Of a DNA stretch of 21,178 nt, positions 6,630 to 13,230 are shown piece after piece. The notes under the pieces were generated by a model. The model was not told where the DNA came from. It searched no databases and saw nothing but the letters and a program-made list of their open reading frames with translations. The stretch's first letter is position 1. Each line of letters opens with the position of its first letter. Position numbers and translations under genes: made by a program. Source of the stretch: an uncultured Ruminococcus sp. (GTDB lineage: Bacteria > Bacillota > Clostridia > Oscillospirales > Ruminococcaceae). Location of the stretch: NCBI GenBank assembly GCA_900543105.1, contig UQQA01000030.1, forward strand, positions 1 through 21,178. The letters are read 5' to 3'.

Positions 6630-6733
6630 GGCCCAATAAGGCTTTTACTCCTTAGCCCACGGGCATTGAGTAAGTATGGAAGGAAACAGCTTCCGCAAAA
6701 CATCGCAAATTTATAAAGGAGATTTGAACTACA
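6630..6733 (+). other. rplW-rplB gap with small hairpins
   Basis: A 104-nt stretch with no gene. TAAGG pairs with CCTTA around a CTTTTACT loop, a GCC/GGC pair follows (GCCCACGGGC), and GGAAG pairs with CTTCC around GAAACAG. None is followed by a T-tract. It ends with AAAGGAGA, the rplB ribosome binding site. No promoter of good quality is seen. Confidence 0.4.
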
Positions 6734-7567
6734 ATGGCTATTAAAGTTTACCAGCCTACCACCGCTTCAAGACGTCAGATGACTGTAACTGACTACAGCG
6801 GTCTTTCCAAGGTAGCTCCTGAAAAGAGCCTTCTCGCTCCCATTAAGAAGAATGCCGGCAGAAACAGCTACGGTAGGATCACTGTTCGTCACAGAGGCGG
6901 CGGAAACAGAAGAAAATACAGAATCATCGACTTCAAGAGAGATAAGCAGGGCATGAACGCTACTGTTCTCACACTTGAGTACGATCCTAACAGAAGCGCA
7001 TTCATCGCTCTCGTTCAGTACGAGGACGGCGAAAAGAGATACATCATCGCTCCTAACGGCCTTGCTGTTGGCGACGTTATCCGCGCTGGTGCTGACTCCG
7101 ATATCAAGCCGGGCAACGCTCTTTCTCTTGCTAATATCCCTGTTGGTACATTCATTCACAACATTGAGCTTTACCCCGGCAAGGGCGCACAGCTCGTTCG
7201 TGCAGCAGGCAACATGGCTCAGCTCATGGGTAAGGAAGATGATTACGTTCTCGTTAGACTTCCTTCCGGCGAAATGAGAAAGATCCCTGCAGGATGCATG
7301 GCTTCCATTGGTCAGGTTTCCAACATTGACCATGAAAACGTAAACCTCGGTAAGGCTGGTAAGACCCGCCACAGAGGTATCAGACCTACCGTTCGTGGTT
7401 CTGTCATGAACCCATGCGACCACCCACACGGTGGTGGTGAAGGTAAGTCACCTGTCGGCCGTCCGGGACCTGTTACTCCTTGGGGCAAGCCGGCACTCGG
7501 TTACAAGACCAGAGCTACTCATAACAGAACTGACAAGTTCATCGTTAAGAGAAGAAACGGCAAGTAA
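6734..7567 (+). CDS. rplB: 50S ribosomal protein L2 (uL2)
   Basis: Core large-subunit protein needed for subunit association and peptidyl transferase activity. It is 277 residues. N-terminal TSRRQMTVTDYS and the RHRGGGNRRKYRIIDFKRDK block are typical, followed by the SH3-like domain. The C-terminal signature HPHGGGEG lies at residues 230-237 with the conserved histidine corresponding to E. coli H229, then GRPGPVTPWG and a basic tail. AAAGGAGA precedes the ATG by 11 nt. A long antisense reading frame over this gene is a codon-bias shadow. Confidence 0.98.
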   Translation: MAIKVYQPTTASRRQMTVTDYSGLSKVAPEKSLLAPIKKNAGRNSYGRITVRHRGGGNRRKYRIIDFKRDKQGMNATVLTLEYDPNRSAFIALVQYEDGEKRYIIAPNGLAVGDVIRAGADSDIKPGNALSLANIPVGTFIHNIELYPGKGAQLVRAAGNMAQLMGKEDDYVLVRLPSGEMRKIPAGCMASIGQVSNIDHENVNLGKAGKTRHRGIRPTVRGSVMNPCDHPHGGGEGKSPVGRPGPVTPWGKPALGYKTRATHNRTDKFIVKRRNGK

Positions 7568-7612
7568 TCTTATAAGAAATTTTATTGAAAGTTTACTCAT
7601 AGGAATCGTAAA

Positions 7613-7652
7613 GAGGAATGTCGGAGCGTTCAAGCTCCCGACATCTTGCCTC
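7613..7652 (+). other. Strong hairpin between rplB and rpsS
   Basis: ATGTCGGAGC (7618-7627) pairs with GCTCCCGACAT (7634-7644) with one bulged C and a loop GTTCAA. GAGG (7613-7616) can extend the stem with CCTC (7649-7652) across an internal loop. It is GC-rich, with no T-tract after it, so it is not a terminator. It lies just upstream of the rpsS ribosome binding site GGGGAGG and may be a processing or protein-binding site. Confidence 0.6.
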
Positions 7653-7677
7653 TGATTTTGAGAGGGGAGGAAAACCA

Positions 7678-7959
7678 ATGAGCAGAAGCATTAAAAAAGG
7701 ACCATACGTCCAGGAAGCTCTTCTTAAGAGAGTTATTGCTATGAACGAAGCAGGTGAAAAGAAAGTCCTCAAGACTTGGAGCAGAGCTTCAACGATTTTC
7801 CCTGATTTCGTAGGTCATACATTTGCCGTTCATGACGGCAGAAAGCACGTTCCCGTATATGTGACTGAAGATATGGTTGGTCACAGACTCGGTGAATTCG
7901 CACCTACAAGAACCTATAAGGGTCATGCGGGTTCAAAGACATCCAACAACGGTAAGTAA
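7678..7959 (+). CDS. rpsS: 30S ribosomal protein S19 (uS19)
   Basis: Small-subunit head protein that works with S13 near the A-site tRNA and the intersubunit bridge. It is 93 residues. The ATG at 7678 is chosen because it gives the universal start MSRSIKKGPYV and has GGGGAGG 7 nt upstream; an upstream in-frame start at 7618 would run through the hairpin. Conserved segments include TWSRASTIFPDFVGHTFAVHDGRKHVPVYV and the C-terminal EFAPTRTYKGH. It is 23 nt from rplV. Confidence 0.98.
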   Translation: MSRSIKKGPYVQEALLKRVIAMNEAGEKKVLKTWSRASTIFPDFVGHTFAVHDGRKHVPVYVTEDMVGHRLGEFAPTRTYKGHAGSKTSNNGK

Positions 7960-7982
7960 TAAGGCAGAGAGGAGAATTTAGA

Positions 7983-8318
7983 ATGGAAGCAAGAGCATAC
8001 CTCAAAAATGCTCGCATAGCACCTCGAAAGGTTCAGATCGTTCTTGACCTTATCAGAGGCAAAGACGTTGAAACAGCTATGGCGATTTTAAAGAACACAC
8101 CTAAATCTGCTTGTGAATATCTGGAGAAGCTTCTGAAGTCCGCAATCGCAAATGCAGAAAACAATTTCGGTATGGATAAGAACAACCTTTATGTATCCGA
8201 GTGCTTCGTTTGCCCCGGACCTACAATGAAGAGAATCATGCCGAGAGCACAGGGCAGAGCATTCCGCATCCTCAAGAGAACATCTCATGTAACTCTTGTG
8301 GTAAAGGAAAAAGAATAA
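7983..8318 (+). CDS. rplV: 50S ribosomal protein L22 (uL22)
   Basis: Large-subunit protein whose beta-hairpin forms the tunnel constriction together with L4. It is 111 residues, normal. It starts with ARAYLKNARIAPRKVQ, continues with DLIRGKDVETAMAIL, and ends with the hairpin region PGPTMKRIMPRAQGRAFRILKRTSHV, where macrolide-resistance changes occur in other bacteria; the sequence here looks wild type. AGAGGAG lies upstream of the ATG. Gap to rpsC is 19 nt. Confidence 0.98.
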   Translation: MEARAYLKNARIAPRKVQIVLDLIRGKDVETAMAILKNTPKSACEYLEKLLKSAIANAENNFGMDKNNLYVSECFVCPGPTMKRIMPRAQGRAFRILKRTSHVTLVVKEKE

Positions 8319-8337
8319 GTCGAAAGGAGTAAACTAA

Positions 8338-9093
8338 ATGGGACAGAAAGTTAATCCCCACGGCCTTCGTGTAGGCGTAATCAAAGATTGGGACTCCCGC
8401 TGGTTTGCTAACAAAGCAACTTTCGGCGATACCCTCGTAGAAGATTACAACGTTCGTAATTATATCAAGAAGGAACTTTATGCAGCAGGCGTTGCCAAGA
8501 TCGAGATCGAAAGATTTGCTGATAAGGTAAGAATCCATGTTCACTGCGCTAAGCCCGGTATCGTTATCGGAAGAGGCGGCGAGAACATCGAAAAGATCCG
8601 TGCTAAGGTTGAAAAGATGATCGGTAAGTCTGTAGCTATCAACATCGTTGAAGTTAAGACACCTGATATGAATGCACAGCTCGTTGCAGAAAACATCGCT
8701 GCACAGCTTGAAAACCGTGTATCCTTCAGAAGAGCTATGAAGCAGTCCATCGGCAGAGCTATGAAGCTCGGCGCTAAGGGCATCAAGGTCAAGTGCGGCG
8801 GCCGTCTTGGCGGTGCTGAAATTGCACGTTCCGAAAGCTACCATGAAGGTACAATTCCTCTTCAGACGATCCGTGCTGACATCGACTATGGTTTTGCAGA
8901 GGCTAACACAACCTACGGCAAGATCGGTGTTAAGGTTTGGATCTACAAGGGCGAAGTTCTCAAGGGCGACCTCACTGCTGCTAAGACAGCTCCCGAGAAG
9001 CCTGAAAGAAAGCCCAGAAGAGCTAACGGTGACAAGCCCCGTACAAACGGCGGCAGAAACCGTACAGAAAGAAGAGAAGGAGGTAACCAGTAA
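8338..9093 (+). CDS. rpsC: 30S ribosomal protein S3 (uS3)
   Basis: Small-subunit protein at the mRNA entry channel with a KH domain that binds 16S rRNA and helps unwind mRNA. It is 251 residues, somewhat longer than E. coli S3 (233). The start MGQKVNPHGLRVG is universal. The KH-domain loop G-R-G-G is at residues 78-81 (IVIGRGGENIEKI). After the C-terminal domain the protein has a basic, probably disordered tail of about 35 residues rich in Lys, Arg, Pro and Asn, which accounts for the extra length. The stop overlaps the start of rplP (TAATG). Confidence 0.98.
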   Translation: MGQKVNPHGLRVGVIKDWDSRWFANKATFGDTLVEDYNVRNYIKKELYAAGVAKIEIERFADKVRIHVHCAKPGIVIGRGGENIEKIRAKVEKMIGKSVAINIVEVKTPDMNAQLVAENIAAQLENRVSFRRAMKQSIGRAMKLGAKGIKVKCGGRLGGAEIARSESYHEGTIPLQTIRADIDYGFAEANTTYGKIGVKVWIYKGEVLKGDLTAAKTAPEKPERKPRRANGDKPRTNGGRNRTERREGGNQ

Positions 9094-9521
9094 TGCTTCT
9101 TCCAAAGAGAGTTAAGTACAGAAGAGTACAGAGAGGCAGACTTACAGGTAAGGCTACAAGAGGTAACGTTGTTTCATACGGCGATTTCGGTCTTCAGGCT
9201 CTTGAACCTGCATGGATTACCTCTAACCAGATCGAAGCTGCCCGTATCGCTATGACACGTTACATCAAGCGTGGCGGTCAGGTTTGGATCAAGATTTTCC
9301 CAGATAAGCCGATCACAGAAAAGCCTGCTGAAACACGAATGGGTTCCGGTAAGGGTTCACCTGAATACTGGGTTGCAGTAGTTAAGCCGGGCAGAGTTCT
9401 TTTCGAGATCAATGGCGTTACTGAGGAGCAGGCTCGTGAAGCTATGCGTCTTGCAGCTCACAAGCTCCCTATCAAGTGCAAATTCGTTAAGCGTCAGGCA
9501 GAAGAGGAGGCGAGCGTATAA
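9093..9521 (+). CDS. rplP: 50S ribosomal protein L16 (uL16)
   Basis: Late-assembling large-subunit protein near the A-site, organising 23S helices at the peptidyl transferase centre. It is 142 residues. Signatures: MLLPKRVKYRRVQRGR at the start, RYIKRGGQVWIKIFPDKPIT in the middle, and R82-MGSGKGSPEYWVA; Arg82 corresponds to the residue hydroxylated in E. coli. The ATG overlaps the rpsC stop by one base and the stop overlaps the rpmC start in the same way, so three genes are tightly coupled. The ribosome binding site AAGGAGG lies in the end of rpsC. Confidence 0.98.
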   Translation: MLLPKRVKYRRVQRGRLTGKATRGNVVSYGDFGLQALEPAWITSNQIEAARIAMTRYIKRGGQVWIKIFPDKPITEKPAETRMGSGKGSPEYWVAVVKPGRVLFEINGVTEEQAREAMRLAAHKLPIKCKFVKRQAEEEASV

Positions 9522-9718
9522 TGAAGGCATCAGAAGTTAGAGAAATGACTGATCTCGAGCTTGAAAACAAGCTTGTTGACCTCAAGAAAGAGCTTTTTGC
9601 TCTCCGTTTTCAGCTCGCTGTAAATCAGCTTGACAATCCAACACGTCTTAAGGCTGTTAAGAAGGACATCGCTCGTATCAAGACTATTCTTGTTGAGCGT
9701 TCCAAAGTACAGCAGTAA
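9521..9718 (+). CDS. rpmC: 50S ribosomal protein L29 (uL29)
   Basis: Small, two-helix large-subunit protein next to the tunnel exit, contacting L23. It is 65 residues, typical. The sequence has the characteristic pattern LENKLVDLKKELFALRFQLA followed by LDNPTRLKAVKKDIARIKTIL. The ATG overlaps the rplP stop (TAATG), and GAGGAGG in the end of rplP serves as ribosome binding site. There are 19 nt to the rpsQ ATG. Confidence 0.97.
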   Translation: MKASEVREMTDLELENKLVDLKKELFALRFQLAVNQLDNPTRLKAVKKDIARIKTILVERSKVQQ

Positions 9719-9737
9719 GTGAAGGAGGGTTTTGAAG

Positions 9738-9998
9738 ATGGCTGATGAGAGAAATCTTAGAAAAACAAGAGTCGGCAAGGTCGTTTCCAACAAAATGGAT
9801 AAGACGATCGTTGTTGCTATCATAGACAGCGTTAAGCATCCTCTTTATAAGAAAACTATCAAGAGAACTGTTAAGCTTAAGGCTCACGATGAGAACAATG
9901 TCTGCAACATTGGCGACCGCGTTGAAATTATGGAAACCCGTCCTATCTCCAAGGATAAGAGATGGCGTTTAGTAAAGGTTATTGAGCAGGCTAAGTAA
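9738..9998 (+). CDS. rpsQ: 30S ribosomal protein S17 (uS17)
   Basis: Primary 16S rRNA-binding OB-fold protein. It is 86 residues from the ATG at 9738. A TTG two codons upstream is in frame, but AAGGAGGG (9722-9729) lies 8 nt from the ATG and only 2 nt from the TTG, so ATG is the better start. Core motifs: RKTRVGKVVSNKMDKTIVVAI, then HPLYKKTIKRTVKLKAHDE and the C-terminal IMETRPISKDKRWRLV. It is the last gene of the S10 segment; a promoter-bearing gap of 261 nt follows. Confidence 0.98.
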   Translation: MADERNLRKTRVGKVVSNKMDKTIVVAIIDSVKHPLYKKTIKRTVKLKAHDENNVCNIGDRVEIMETRPISKDKRWRLVKVIEQAK

Positions 9999-10011
9999 AA
10001 AATATATCATA

Positions 10012-10057
10012 TTGTCCCTTGTTTTTGGCGAAAATGCCGGTTGACAACAAGGGGCAA
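10012..10057. repeat. Inverted repeat overlapping the rplN promoter
   Basis: TTGTCCCTTGTT (10012-10023) pairs with AACAAGGGGCAA (10046-10057) over 12 positions with a single G-T mismatch. A short GGC/GCC pair lies inside the loop. The right arm covers the end of the -35 box (TTGACA) and part of the promoter spacer. No T-tract follows, so it does not look like an intrinsic terminator. It could be an operator or an RNA stem ending the upstream transcript. Confidence 0.6.
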
Positions 10058-10069
10058 CTATGCTATAAT
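10041..10069 (+). promoter_or_regulatory. Predicted sigma-A promoter before rplN (spc segment)
   Basis: A perfect TTGACA (10041-10046), a 17-nt spacer and a perfect TATAAT (10064-10069), with TGC before the -10 as an extended element. This is as good as a housekeeping promoter gets. It would give the spc and alpha genes their own supply of transcripts in addition to read-through from the S10 promoter. Confidence 0.88.
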
Positions 10070-10075
10070 GTTTTC

Positions 10076-10259
10076 TTGGTGATGGCTGTAACGAACGTGT
10101 GAAAAGCACCCAAAAGTGCGAAACACCCGGGAGCGTTGAGTCATTTTAGCTTGTTTGAATATTAAAATCAATTTATATGAGTGAACGGCAGCGGATCAGG
10201 GTGAAAATCGGGGTCTTTCTGCCGCGATGCTCTGTAAAAACGGGAAGGAGTAGTGCACT
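10076..10259 (+). promoter_or_regulatory. Structured leader of rplN
   Basis: About 184 nt of untranslated leader. One stacked structure is formed by AACG (10090-10093) with CGTT (10134-10137), GTGT (10097-10100) with ACAC (10123-10126), and GCAC (10106-10109) with GTGC (10116-10119). A second hairpin is CGGCAG (10186-10191) with CTGCCG (10219-10224), with an inner GATC/GGTC pairing. Between them is an AT-rich stretch. No intrinsic terminator is seen, so control, if any, would be translational. The ribosome binding site AAGGAG (10245-10250) is 9 nt from the GTG. Confidence 0.45.
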
Positions 10260-10628
10260 GTGGTACAGATGCAGACTTATTTAAAAGTCGCTGATAATAC
10301 GGGTGCTAAGGAACTTATGTGTATCAGAGTTCTCGGCGGCACACGCAGAAGATATGCTAATATCGGTGACGTTGTTGTTGCTTCGGTTAAGAAAGCAACA
10401 CCAGGCGGCGTTGTTAAAAAAGGCGACGTTGTTAAGGCAGTAATCGTTCGTTCTGCTAAGGGTGTTCGCCGCGAAGACGGAACCTACATCAGATTCGATG
10501 AGAATGCTGCTGTTATTATCAAGGAAGACAAGAACCCGAAGGGTACTCGTATCTTTGGACCTGTTGCTCGTGAGCTCAGAGACAAGGACTATACTAAGAT
10601 CCTTTCACTTGCTCCTGAAGTACTTTAA
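10260..10628 (+). CDS. rplN: 50S ribosomal protein L14 (uL14)
   Basis: Large-subunit protein at the subunit interface, bridging to 16S rRNA, and the docking surface for RsfS. It is 122 residues, exactly the family's usual length, when begun at the GTG at 10260; the conserved start MVQMQTYLKVADNTGAKELM supports this over the ATG three codons later. Further signatures: RVLGGTRRRYANIGDVVVASVK, GGVVKKGDVVKAVIVR and the C-terminal GTRIFGPVARELRDKDYTKILSLAPEVL. First gene after the internal promoter. There are 14 nt to rplX. Confidence 0.98.
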   Translation: MVQMQTYLKVADNTGAKELMCIRVLGGTRRRYANIGDVVVASVKKATPGGVVKKGDVVKAVIVRSAKGVRREDGTYIRFDENAAVIIKEDKNPKGTRIFGPVARELRDKDYTKILSLAPEVL

Positions 10629-10642
10629 GGAGGTGTCCTGAA

Positions 10643-10966
10643 ATGAATAAGCTTCACGTTAAAACCGGCGACACCGTTGTTATTATCTCAGGTAACGACA
10701 AGGGCGAGCGCGGCAAGGTTTTGGAAGTATCCCCCAAGGAGAAAAAGGTTATCGTTGAAGGTCTTAACATCGCTACAAAGCACGTTAAGCCCAGACAGAT
10801 GGGACAGCAGGGCGGCATCGTAAAGTGCGAAGCTCCTATGTACGCTTCAAAGGTAATGGTTGTTTGCCCGCACTGCGGCAAGCCAACAAGAATCGGCCAC
10901 AAGATCGAGGCTGACGGTACTAAGTCAAGAGTTTGCAAGAATGCAGACTGCGGCAAGACATATTAA
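10643..10966 (+). CDS. rplX: 50S ribosomal protein L24 (uL24), zinc-ribbon form
   Basis: Assembly-initiator protein that binds the 5' domain of 23S rRNA. It is 107 residues. A KOW motif occupies about residues 5-37 (VKTGDTVVIISGNDKGERGKVLEV). The C-terminal part carries C75-x-x-C78 (CPHC) and C98-x4-C103, consistent with a zinc-binding ribbon found in many Clostridia and lacking in E. coli. The middle block LNIATKHVKPRQMGQQGGIV is typical. AAGGAGGTG precedes the ATG. Gap to rplE is 17 nt. Confidence 0.97.
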   Translation: MNKLHVKTGDTVVIISGNDKGERGKVLEVSPKEKKVIVEGLNIATKHVKPRQMGQQGGIVKCEAPMYASKVMVVCPHCGKPTRIGHKIEADGTKSRVCKNADCGKTY

Positions 10967-10983
10967 GGAAAGGAGAAATTGAT

Positions 10984-11526
10984 ATGGCATCTAATTTAAA
11001 AGAACTTTATGTCAGCACAGTTGCTCCTGCTTTAATGAAAAAGTTCGAGTACAAGAGTGTTATGCAGATCCCTAAGATCGACAAGGTTGTTATCAACGTC
11101 GGCGCAGGTGAAGCAAAGGATAACGCTAAGGTTATCGACGCTATCATGACTGATCTCGCTGCTATCACAGGTCAGAAGCCTGTTGTATGCCGCGCTAAGA
11201 AGTCGGTAGCTAACTTTAAGATCCGTGAAGGCATGCCTATCGGTGTTAAGGTTACTCTCAGAAGCGAAAAGATGTACGAATTCCTCGACAGACTTTTCAA
11301 TGTTGCATTCCCACGTGTTCGTGACTTCAGAGGCATCAGCGCTAACTCCTTCGACGGCAGAGGCAACTACTCTACCGGTATCAAGGAACAGCTCATTTTC
11401 CCTGAGATCGAATACGATAAGATCGACAAGGTTCGCGGTATGGATATCAACATCATCACTACTGCAAACACTGATGAAGAAGCTAAGGCTCTTCTTGAGC
11501 TCATGGGCGCTCCTTTCATCAAGTAA
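10984..11526 (+). CDS. rplE: 50S ribosomal protein L5 (uL5)
   Basis: 5S rRNA-binding protein of the central protuberance, contacting P-site tRNA. It is 180 residues from the ATG at 10984, the usual length; an in-frame earlier start would overlap rplX and lacks a good ribosome binding site, while AAAGGAG lies properly before 10984. Signatures: MQIPKIDKVVINVGAGEA, ITGQKPVVCRAKKSVANFKIREGMPIG, and RVRDFRGISANSFDGRGNYSTGIKEQLIFPEI. C-terminal GAPFIK. It lies 23 nt before rpsN. Confidence 0.98.
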   Translation: MASNLKELYVSTVAPALMKKFEYKSVMQIPKIDKVVINVGAGEAKDNAKVIDAIMTDLAAITGQKPVVCRAKKSVANFKIREGMPIGVKVTLRSEKMYEFLDRLFNVAFPRVRDFRGISANSFDGRGNYSTGIKEQLIFPEIEYDKIDKVRGMDINIITTANTDEEAKALLELMGAPFIK

Positions 11527-11549
11527 TCATTTAGGAGGGTTAATAAAGA

Positions 11550-11735
11550 ATGGCTAAATTAGCAATGAAGCTTAAACAGCAGAAGACTCCTAAGTTTTCC
11601 ACAAGAGCTTACAACAGATGCAAGATCTGCGGCAGACCTCACGCATATATGAGAAAATACGGTATTTGCCGTATCTGCTTCAGAGAACTGGCTCACAAGG
11701 GTCAGATCCCCGGCGTTAAGAAGGCAAGCTGGTAA
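11550..11735 (+). CDS. rpsN: 30S ribosomal protein S14 type Z (uS14)
   Basis: Small-subunit head protein, late in assembly. It is the short zinc-binding form of 61 residues (the zinc-free form is near 90-100). The four zinc ligands are visible: C24, C27, C40 and C43 in CKICGRPHAYMRKYGICRIC. C-terminal FRELAHKGQIPGVKKASW is universal. TTAGGAGGG precedes the ATG. It sits between rplE and rpsH as in nearly all Firmicutes. Zinc dependence means many relatives also keep a zinc-free paralogue elsewhere; none is in this window. Confidence 0.98.
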   Translation: MAKLAMKLKQQKTPKFSTRAYNRCKICGRPHAYMRKYGICRICFRELAHKGQIPGVKKASW

Positions 11736-11788
11736 AAACAATCGGCAATGGGATCTTTTCCCCACTAAAATAAGGAGGTTACCAAGGT

Positions 11789-12187
11789 ATGCAAATTACT
11801 GATACAATTGCAGACTTGCTCACCAGAATCCGTAATGCGAATTCTGCAAAGCATGCAACAGTTGATGTGCCTGCTTCCAACATGAAGAAGTCTATCGCTC
11901 AGATCCTCGTTGACGAAGGATATATCAAGAGCTTCCAGATCATTGATGACGGCAAACAGGGTATCATCAGAATCACACTTAAGTACGGTGAAAATAAATC
12001 ACAGGTTATCACAGGACTCCGCAGAGTTTCAAAGCCCGGTCTTCGTATCTATTCCAGCTGCGAGGATATGCCAAAGGTTATGAACGGCCTCGGAATTGCT
12101 ATTATCTCTACATCTAAGGGTATCGTTACAGATAAGAAGGCAAGAGAGCTCAACGTTGGCGGCGAAGTTCTTGCATTCGTATGGTAA
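11789..12187 (+). CDS. rpsH: 30S ribosomal protein S8 (uS8)
   Basis: Central-domain 16S rRNA-binding protein and, in E. coli, the translational repressor of the spc operon. It is 132 residues. The start MQITDTIADLLTRIRNAN and the C-terminal RNA-binding segment IISTSKGIVTDKKARELNVGGEVLAFVW are diagnostic. AAGGAGG lies upstream of the ATG, and rplF follows after 14 nt. The E. coli S8 target is within the rplE region; I see no obvious copy of that structure here, so autoregulation cannot be claimed. Confidence 0.98.
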   Translation: MQITDTIADLLTRIRNANSAKHATVDVPASNMKKSIAQILVDEGYIKSFQIIDDGKQGIIRITLKYGENKSQVITGLRRVSKPGLRIYSSCEDMPKVMNGLGIAIISTSKGIVTDKKARELNVGGEVLAFVW

Positions 12188-12201
12188 GGAGGAACACATA
12201 A

Positions 12202-12747
12202 ATGTCAAGAATTGGTAAAAAGCCTATCAGTGTTCCTGCAGGCGTTGATGTTAAGATCGACGGCACTACCGTTACTGTAAAGGGACCTAAGGGTACTCTT
12301 GTTGAAAAATTCAACAAGGATATGATCATTAAGCTTGAAGGCAATGAAGTTATTGTTGAGCGTCCTACAGAGGATAAGCTCCACAAGTCCCTCCACGGCC
12401 TTACAAGAACACTTATCCACAACATGATCGAAGGCGTTACAAACGGCTATTCCAAAACTCTCGAGATCGAGGGTATCGGTTACCGTGCTGCAAAGCAGGG
12501 TACAAACGTTGTTATGAACCTCGGCTTCTCACACCAGGTCACTGTTCCCGAAACAGCTGATATCAAGCTCGATGTTCCTAACCCCAACACGATCGTTGTA
12601 AACGGCATCGACAAGCAGAAGGTTGGTCAGTACGCTGCTGAGATCCGCGAAAAGAGACCGCCTGAGCCATATAAGGGCAAGGGTATCCGTTACCAGGGCG
12701 AGCATATCATCCGCAAGGAAGGTAAAGCTGCTAAGGGTAAGAAGTAA
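12202..12747 (+). CDS. rplF: 50S ribosomal protein L6 (uL6)
   Basis: Large-subunit protein at the base of the L7/L12 stalk, near the factor-binding centre. It is 181 residues with the two tandem L6 domains of the family. Signatures: SRIGKKPISVPAGVDV at the start, LHGLTRTLIHNMIEGVTNGYSKTLEI in the middle, and the C-terminal IREKRPPEPYKGKGIRY. A Lys-rich tail ends the protein. AAGGAGG precedes the ATG. An 86-nt gap with a bulged hairpin follows. Confidence 0.98.
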   Translation: MSRIGKKPISVPAGVDVKIDGTTVTVKGPKGTLVEKFNKDMIIKLEGNEVIVERPTEDKLHKSLHGLTRTLIHNMIEGVTNGYSKTLEIEGIGYRAAKQGTNVVMNLGFSHQVTVPETADIKLDVPNPNTIVVNGIDKQKVGQYAAEIREKRPPEPYKGKGIRYQGEHIIRKEGKAAKGKK

Positions 12748-12774
12748 TCCGATAATATTTATCCTGTTATGTGG

Positions 12775-12811
12775 AGGAATGGGACAGCCTGAAAGATCGG
12801 CTACTATTCCT
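12775..12811 (+). other. Bulged hairpin between rplF and rplR
   Basis: AGGAAT (12775-12780) pairs with ATTCCT (12806-12811) and, beyond an asymmetric internal loop, AGCC (12786-12789) pairs with GGCT (12799-12802) around a TGAAAGATC loop. No T-tract follows. It lies just upstream of the rplR ribosome binding site AAAAGGAG. Confidence 0.45.
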
Positions 12812-12833
12812 TGTTGAAAAGGAGTGAATTTAA

Positions 12834-13193
12834 ATGGTAAAGCAGTTCAACAGAAAGGCTGCAAGAGCTAAGAGACAGGTTCGTGTACGTTCCAAGATCA
12901 GCGGAACAGCACAGTGCCCAAGACTTAATGTTTTCCGTTCTGCAAATCACATTTACGCACAGCTCATCGATGATGTTGCAGGCGTAACACTTTGCGCTGC
13001 ATCTTCCGTAGAGAAGGACTTCGGCGCAAACGGCGGAAACAAGGAAGGCGCTATGAAGGTTGGCGAGATGATCGCTGCAAGAGCTGCCGAAAAGGGCATC
13101 AAGGACGTTGTATTCGATCGTGCAGGTTATCTCTACCACGGTAGAGTTGCAGAACTTGCCGAGGGCGCAAGAAAGGGCGGTCTGAACTTCTAA
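12834..13193 (+). CDS. rplR: 50S ribosomal protein L18 (uL18)
   Basis: 5S rRNA-binding protein of the central protuberance. It is 119 residues. It begins with a basic, Arg/Lys-rich segment (RKAARAKRQVRVRSKISGT), followed by RLNVFRSANHIYAQLIDD and the conserved C-terminal VVFDRAGYLYHGRVAELAEGARKGGLNF. AAAAGGAG is about 8 nt before the ATG. Gap to rpsE is 37 nt. Confidence 0.98.
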   Translation: MVKQFNRKAARAKRQVRVRSKISGTAQCPRLNVFRSANHIYAQLIDDVAGVTLCAASSVEKDFGANGGNKEGAMKVGEMIAARAAEKGIKDVVFDRAGYLYHGRVAELAEGARKGGLNF

Positions 13194-13230
13194 GTTCGGC
13201 TTCCAAGTAACTTATAAGGAGGTTATTCTT

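Noticed and set aside
6767..7429. Long antisense frame (220 codons) over rplB
   Set aside because: Shadow of rplB codon bias with no start signal or recognisable domain.
8272..9105. Long antisense frame (277 codons) over rpsC
   Set aside because: It mirrors the strongly biased codons of rpsC, has no ribosome binding site, and its product resembles no family; the sense gene is unambiguous.
10177..10284. 35-codon frame in the rplN leader overlapping the gene start
   Set aside because: No ribosome binding site, different frame from rplN, Arg-rich composition from non-coding sequence.
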